Of a stretch of DNA of 7,407 bases, positions 5,168-7,407 are shown one piece after another (positions within the stretch are counted from its first letter, which is position 1; each line of letters begins with the position of its first letter). A program made the position numbers and the translations under genes. The notes below the pieces were generated by a model, which saw nothing but the letters and a program-made list of their open reading frames with translations, had not been told where the DNA came from and made no database searches. Source of the stretch: Desulfobacteraceae bacterium (GTDB taxonomy: Bacteria > Desulfobacterota > Desulfobacteria > Desulfobacterales > Desulfosarcinaceae); contig JALVQM010000034.1 of the NCBI GenBank assembly GCA_027025615.1, forward strand, positions 1-7,407, given 5' to 3'.

Positions 5168-6856
5168 GTGTCTGTTTTGCAAACAGAAATCAAATATGAA
5201 CTGAAACTCGTCAATACCGAGGCGGCAACCGGTTTTTTTTCCTGTGTGCCCGATCCTGATCCTGGTCTTGAGCAAGGCTTTGAGCTTCTACGGTCCAGAC
5301 CATTTGATGATTTTTTACGCAAGCACTTGATAAGAAAAGTGCTGACCAAACCTGTAGAGCAAGTGGCAGCGCTGGCCCGCCACGCAGCCGGGGAAAAAGA
5401 TGCAACTGTTCTTTCCCTGTTTCATGAGGCCCGTAAAATTTCAGGAGATGGTGCCCTGGATTTGCCCGAACCCGGGGGCCTGGCTGAAAGCTCGTCGCTT
5501 ACCTACCTGCGGGGGTTGTCTCCGGAGCAACAAAAAGCCCACAATAGTTGGAAAAAGTTGCTGCGCAAAAATCTGGTCGAACACCAAGTGCCCGAGCCGG
5601 ACGAATCAGCCGAGCTGCCGATATTATACGAAACACGGAAAAAGCAGGAGCCGGAAATTGCCATCGATTTTGCCATGGCCTGTCCCCGGCTGGCCGAGAG
5701 TGACCGCAGGCCGGCTGAAGAAACAATTGCGCATGCCCTGCAACAGCTCAACAACCTGGATGTTTTAGAAGGATCCGAAAAACGCCATGTTGCTTCCCTG
5801 AGCCCGATTGCTGTTTTCCGGCAATGGCGCCTGCAAATTGCCGTTGATTGCGGGCGCAACCTTTACCGGCTCAAGGGACTCCAGACAAGTTACGGCCGGG
5901 GCCTTTCCCCGGAGGCAGCCCGGGCTGCCTGCCTGATGGAAATCGTTGAAAGGATCAGTTCGTTTGTTTCCATTTGCGGTGATCGGCTGGTGAATGCGGG
6001 TGAAGCTGAACGCCTGGCTTTCGGCAATACCCGGCAGCTCGAAAAAAATGGCAAGCAGGTACTCGATCCCAACCGGATGCGCCTCGATGTGCCGTATAAC
6101 GACGAAAGCCTGTACTGGATCAAGGGCCGGAATTGCAACGGTGATCCTGTTTATGTCCCGGCGCAGGCTGTTTTCCTTTTTTGTAATCTTGACGAACCCA
6201 GTCTTTTCAGCAGTCTGGGGTCTACCGGCCTTGCGGCGGGCAACACTCCAGCAGAGGCTAAGCTGTCCGGCCTGCTGGAGGTGATCGAGCGTGATGCCGA
6301 TGGGGTCATCCCTTTTGATCCACGGCGTTGCTTTGAGCTTTATACCGACAATCCCTATCTCCAGCCGTTGTTCCAGGCATACCGGGAAAAGGGGATCGCC
6401 ATCGGATTCCAGGATATTACCAGCGAGTTTGGGATTCCTGCATACCGCTGTTTCGTTAAAGATCCTAAGGGACAGATAGTGCAGGGTACAGGGGCCCACC
6501 TTGATGGCCGTAAGGCGGTTATTTCAGCCCTGACGGAAACAGCTTATCCTTTTCCGTCCGGTCCGCCATCGGCACCCGGCCCTAAGGGGCTGCCAAGGCG
6601 TCGCTTCGAAGATTTGCCCAACTTTGATACCAATTGCAGTGCCCGCAACTTGAAACTTGTCAATGATCGGCTCCAAGCATACGGGTTTGAGCCTATTTAT
6701 GTAGATCTTACCAGGTCTGATATTGAAATTCCGGTGTTCCGCGCCCTTGTTCCGGGTTTGGAATGGCTGGATGGCTTTGATCGTTTTTCCAGAGTAAGTC
6801 CCAGGCTTTACCGTAATTACCTGGAAATGATAGCCTGCCGGAATGATGCAGGCTAA
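5168..6856 (+). CDS. YcaO-family protein
   Basis: The protein has 562 residues. An N-terminal region of about 200 residues that I do not recognise (charged, mostly helical-looking) precedes a YcaO domain at about 225-555. YcaO hallmarks are the L-x-P-E-x-A-x-A segment leading to E258-x-x-E261-R (247-262), the S-T-G-L-A-A-G block (352-358) followed by E371-x-x-E374-R-D, and G-T-G-A-H (440-444) followed by A-L-T-E (454-457). YcaO enzymes use ATP to activate peptide backbone amides, making azolines, thioamides or amidines. Many family members have unknown substrates. After E457 the family usually has Ala-Ala-Gln; here it is T-A-Y followed by a proline- and glycine-rich stretch (461-475). No C-terminal PxPxP is present. 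The start is GTG with GGAAG 6 nt upstream, and an in-frame TGA at 5144-5146 rules out a longer reading. No TfuA or obvious precursor gene is visible. The oxidoreductase 30 bp downstream is probably in the same operon. Confidence 0.88.
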   Translation: MSVLQTEIKYELKLVNTEAATGFFSCVPDPDPGLEQGFELLRSRPFDDFLRKHLIRKVLTKPVEQVAALARHAAGEKDATVLSLFHEARKISGDGALDLPEPGGLAESSSLTYLRGLSPEQQKAHNSWKKLLRKNLVEHQVPEPDESAELPILYETRKKQEPEIAIDFAMACPRLAESDRRPAEETIAHALQQLNNLDVLEGSEKRHVASLSPIAVFRQWRLQIAVDCGRNLYRLKGLQTSYGRGLSPEAARAACLMEIVERISSFVSICGDRLVNAGEAERLAFGNTRQLEKNGKQVLDPNRMRLDVPYNDESLYWIKGRNCNGDPVYVPAQAVFLFCNLDEPSLFSSLGSTGLAAGNTPAEAKLSGLLEVIERDADGVIPFDPRRCFELYTDNPYLQPLFQAYREKGIAIGFQDITSEFGIPAYRCFVKDPKGQIVQGTGAHLDGRKAVISALTETAYPFPSGPPSAPGPKGLPRRRFEDLPNFDTNCSARNLKLVNDRLQAYGFEPIYVDLTRSDIEIPVFRALVPGLEWLDGFDRFSRVSPRLYRNYLEMIACRNDAG

Positions 6857-6873
6857 AGTGTAACATTGATCAA

Positions 6874-6879
6874 GGAAGG
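6874..6879 (+). promoter_or_regulatory. Ribosome binding site deciding the oxidoreductase start
   Basis: GGAAGG lies 7 nt before the ATG at 6887. An in-frame ATG at 6881 is only 1 nt from this site, too close for initiation, so 6887 is preferred. Confidence 0.65.
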
Positions 6880-6886
6880 AATGGTT

Positions 6887-7407
6887 ATGGAAAAAGAAAT
6901 TTCCAAGGCGGATGTTGTGATCGTCGGTGGCGGTATTATGGGCAGTGCAACTGCATATTATTTGACTAAAAATGATCCTAACCTGACTGTGGTGGTAGTG
7001 GAAAAGGATCCTGCCTACCAATATGCCTCTACAACCCTGTCCATGGCAAATGTAAGGATTCAGTTCAGCCTGAAGGAAAATATCCTGGTTTCCAAGTACG
7101 CTTTTGAAGTCCTGGAAAGTTTTGAAGATGAAATGGCCGTGGAAGATCGTCGGCCGTCTATCGCTTTTCGTAAAGAAGGCAATCTTTTTATAGTTGACCA
7201 GGACAACCGGAAGGTTGCCCGGGAGGCATTCGAACTCCAGCGTTCCCTGGGCTGCAATATCCAGTGGTGGGATCCTGAAACCATAAAAGCCCAATATCCG
7301 CTTTATGAAGTTGAAAATTTTCTTGGGGGTACTTTCGGCCCGGACGACGGGCATTTTGATGCTTACGGGGTTCTTATGGGATACCGGGCAAAGGCCAGGC
7401 ACCAAGG
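6887..7407 (+). CDS. FAD-dependent oxidoreductase, DAO/FOXRED1-like (partial, 3' end outside window)
   Basis: The reading frame is open for 173 codons to the window edge. Near the N-terminus a hydrophobic strand leads into GGGIMG (14-19), the GxGxxG dinucleotide-binding turn of FAD enzymes. A second strand then ends in V-V-E-K, whose Glu should bind the FAD ribose. The A-S-T-T-L-S stretch followed by R-I-Q-F-S-L-K-E-N-I resembles FOXRED1 and related members of the D-amino acid/sarcosine oxidase (DAO) family. Such enzymes oxidise amines such as sarcosine or dimethylglycine, or act in electron-chain assembly, so the substrate cannot be named. It follows the YcaO gene by 30 bp with no terminator between, suggesting co-transcription. 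The FAD-binding call is firm; the FOXRED1 subfamily call is moderate because only the first part is visible. Confidence 0.88.
   Translation, partial: MEKEISKADVVIVGGGIMGSATAYYLTKNDPNLTVVVVEKDPAYQYASTTLSMANVRIQFSLKENILVSKYAFEVLESFEDEMAVEDRRPSIAFRKEGNLFIVDQDNRKVAREAFELQRSLGCNIQWWDPETIKAQYPLYEVENFLGGTFGPDDGHFDAYGVLMGYRAKARHQ

Noticed and set aside
5765..6499. 244-codon - strand ORF inside the YcaO gene
   Set aside because: It is a frame shadow of the YcaO domain, whose motifs are all on the + strand.
6524..7405. Long - strand ORF opposite the YcaO end and the oxidoreductase
   Set aside because: It is antisense to two clear protein-coding genes with family motifs, and its translation has no recognisable domain.

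Overview
The window looks like chromosomal DNA of a Desulfobacterota-type (deltaproteobacterial) bacterium. This is inferred from the gene content: a cytoplasmic PAS histidine kinase with an NtrC-type regulator, an archaemetzincin, a GcvH-like protein with a cysteine-rich N-terminus, a YcaO protein and a FOXRED1-like oxidoreductase. No rRNA or other marker gene is present to confirm the lineage. I see no tRNA, rRNA, CRISPR array, insertion sequence or attachment site.

Left half (1-4716). A + strand gene (306-1250) encodes a GcvH-fold protein. It carries two cysteine modules in front of the fold and has no lysine where GcvH is lipoylated. Its upstream region holds a near-perfect sigma-54 promoter (239-254), and further upstream there are two copies of a G-Y-TTT-W-GGACAC motif that could be enhancer sites. 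Converging on it from the - strand is a three-gene operon read in the order histidine kinase (4716-3166), sigma-54-dependent response regulator (3155-1809), archaemetzincin-type zinc protease (1812-1270). The spacing is tight: 10 bp between kinase and regulator, and a 4-nt TTGA overlap between regulator and protease. The kinase has no membrane segment. It carries an N-terminal Rossmann-like domain and a cysteine-bearing PAS domain, so it probably reads an internal redox, nucleotide or metal signal. The simplest model is: kinase senses, regulator activates sigma-54 polymerase at 239-254, and the cysteine-rich GcvH-like protein is induced. The protease is co-expressed with the sensors.

Middle (4717-5167). 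A 451-bp divergent intergenic region lies between the kinase operon and the YcaO gene. It has weak sigma-54-like sites on both strands, two short dyads and one unconvincing 42-codon ORF.

Right half (5168-7407). A 562-residue YcaO-family protein is followed after 30 bp by the start of a FAD-dependent oxidoreductase of the DAO/FOXRED1 type, which runs off the window edge. They look like an operon. No TfuA partner or convincing precursor peptide is visible.

The strongest candidate for something little described is the left-half circuit: a possible redox/nucleotide-sensing two-component system with a zinc protease and a GcvH-fold protein that apparently cannot be lipoylated, under a sigma-54 promoter.
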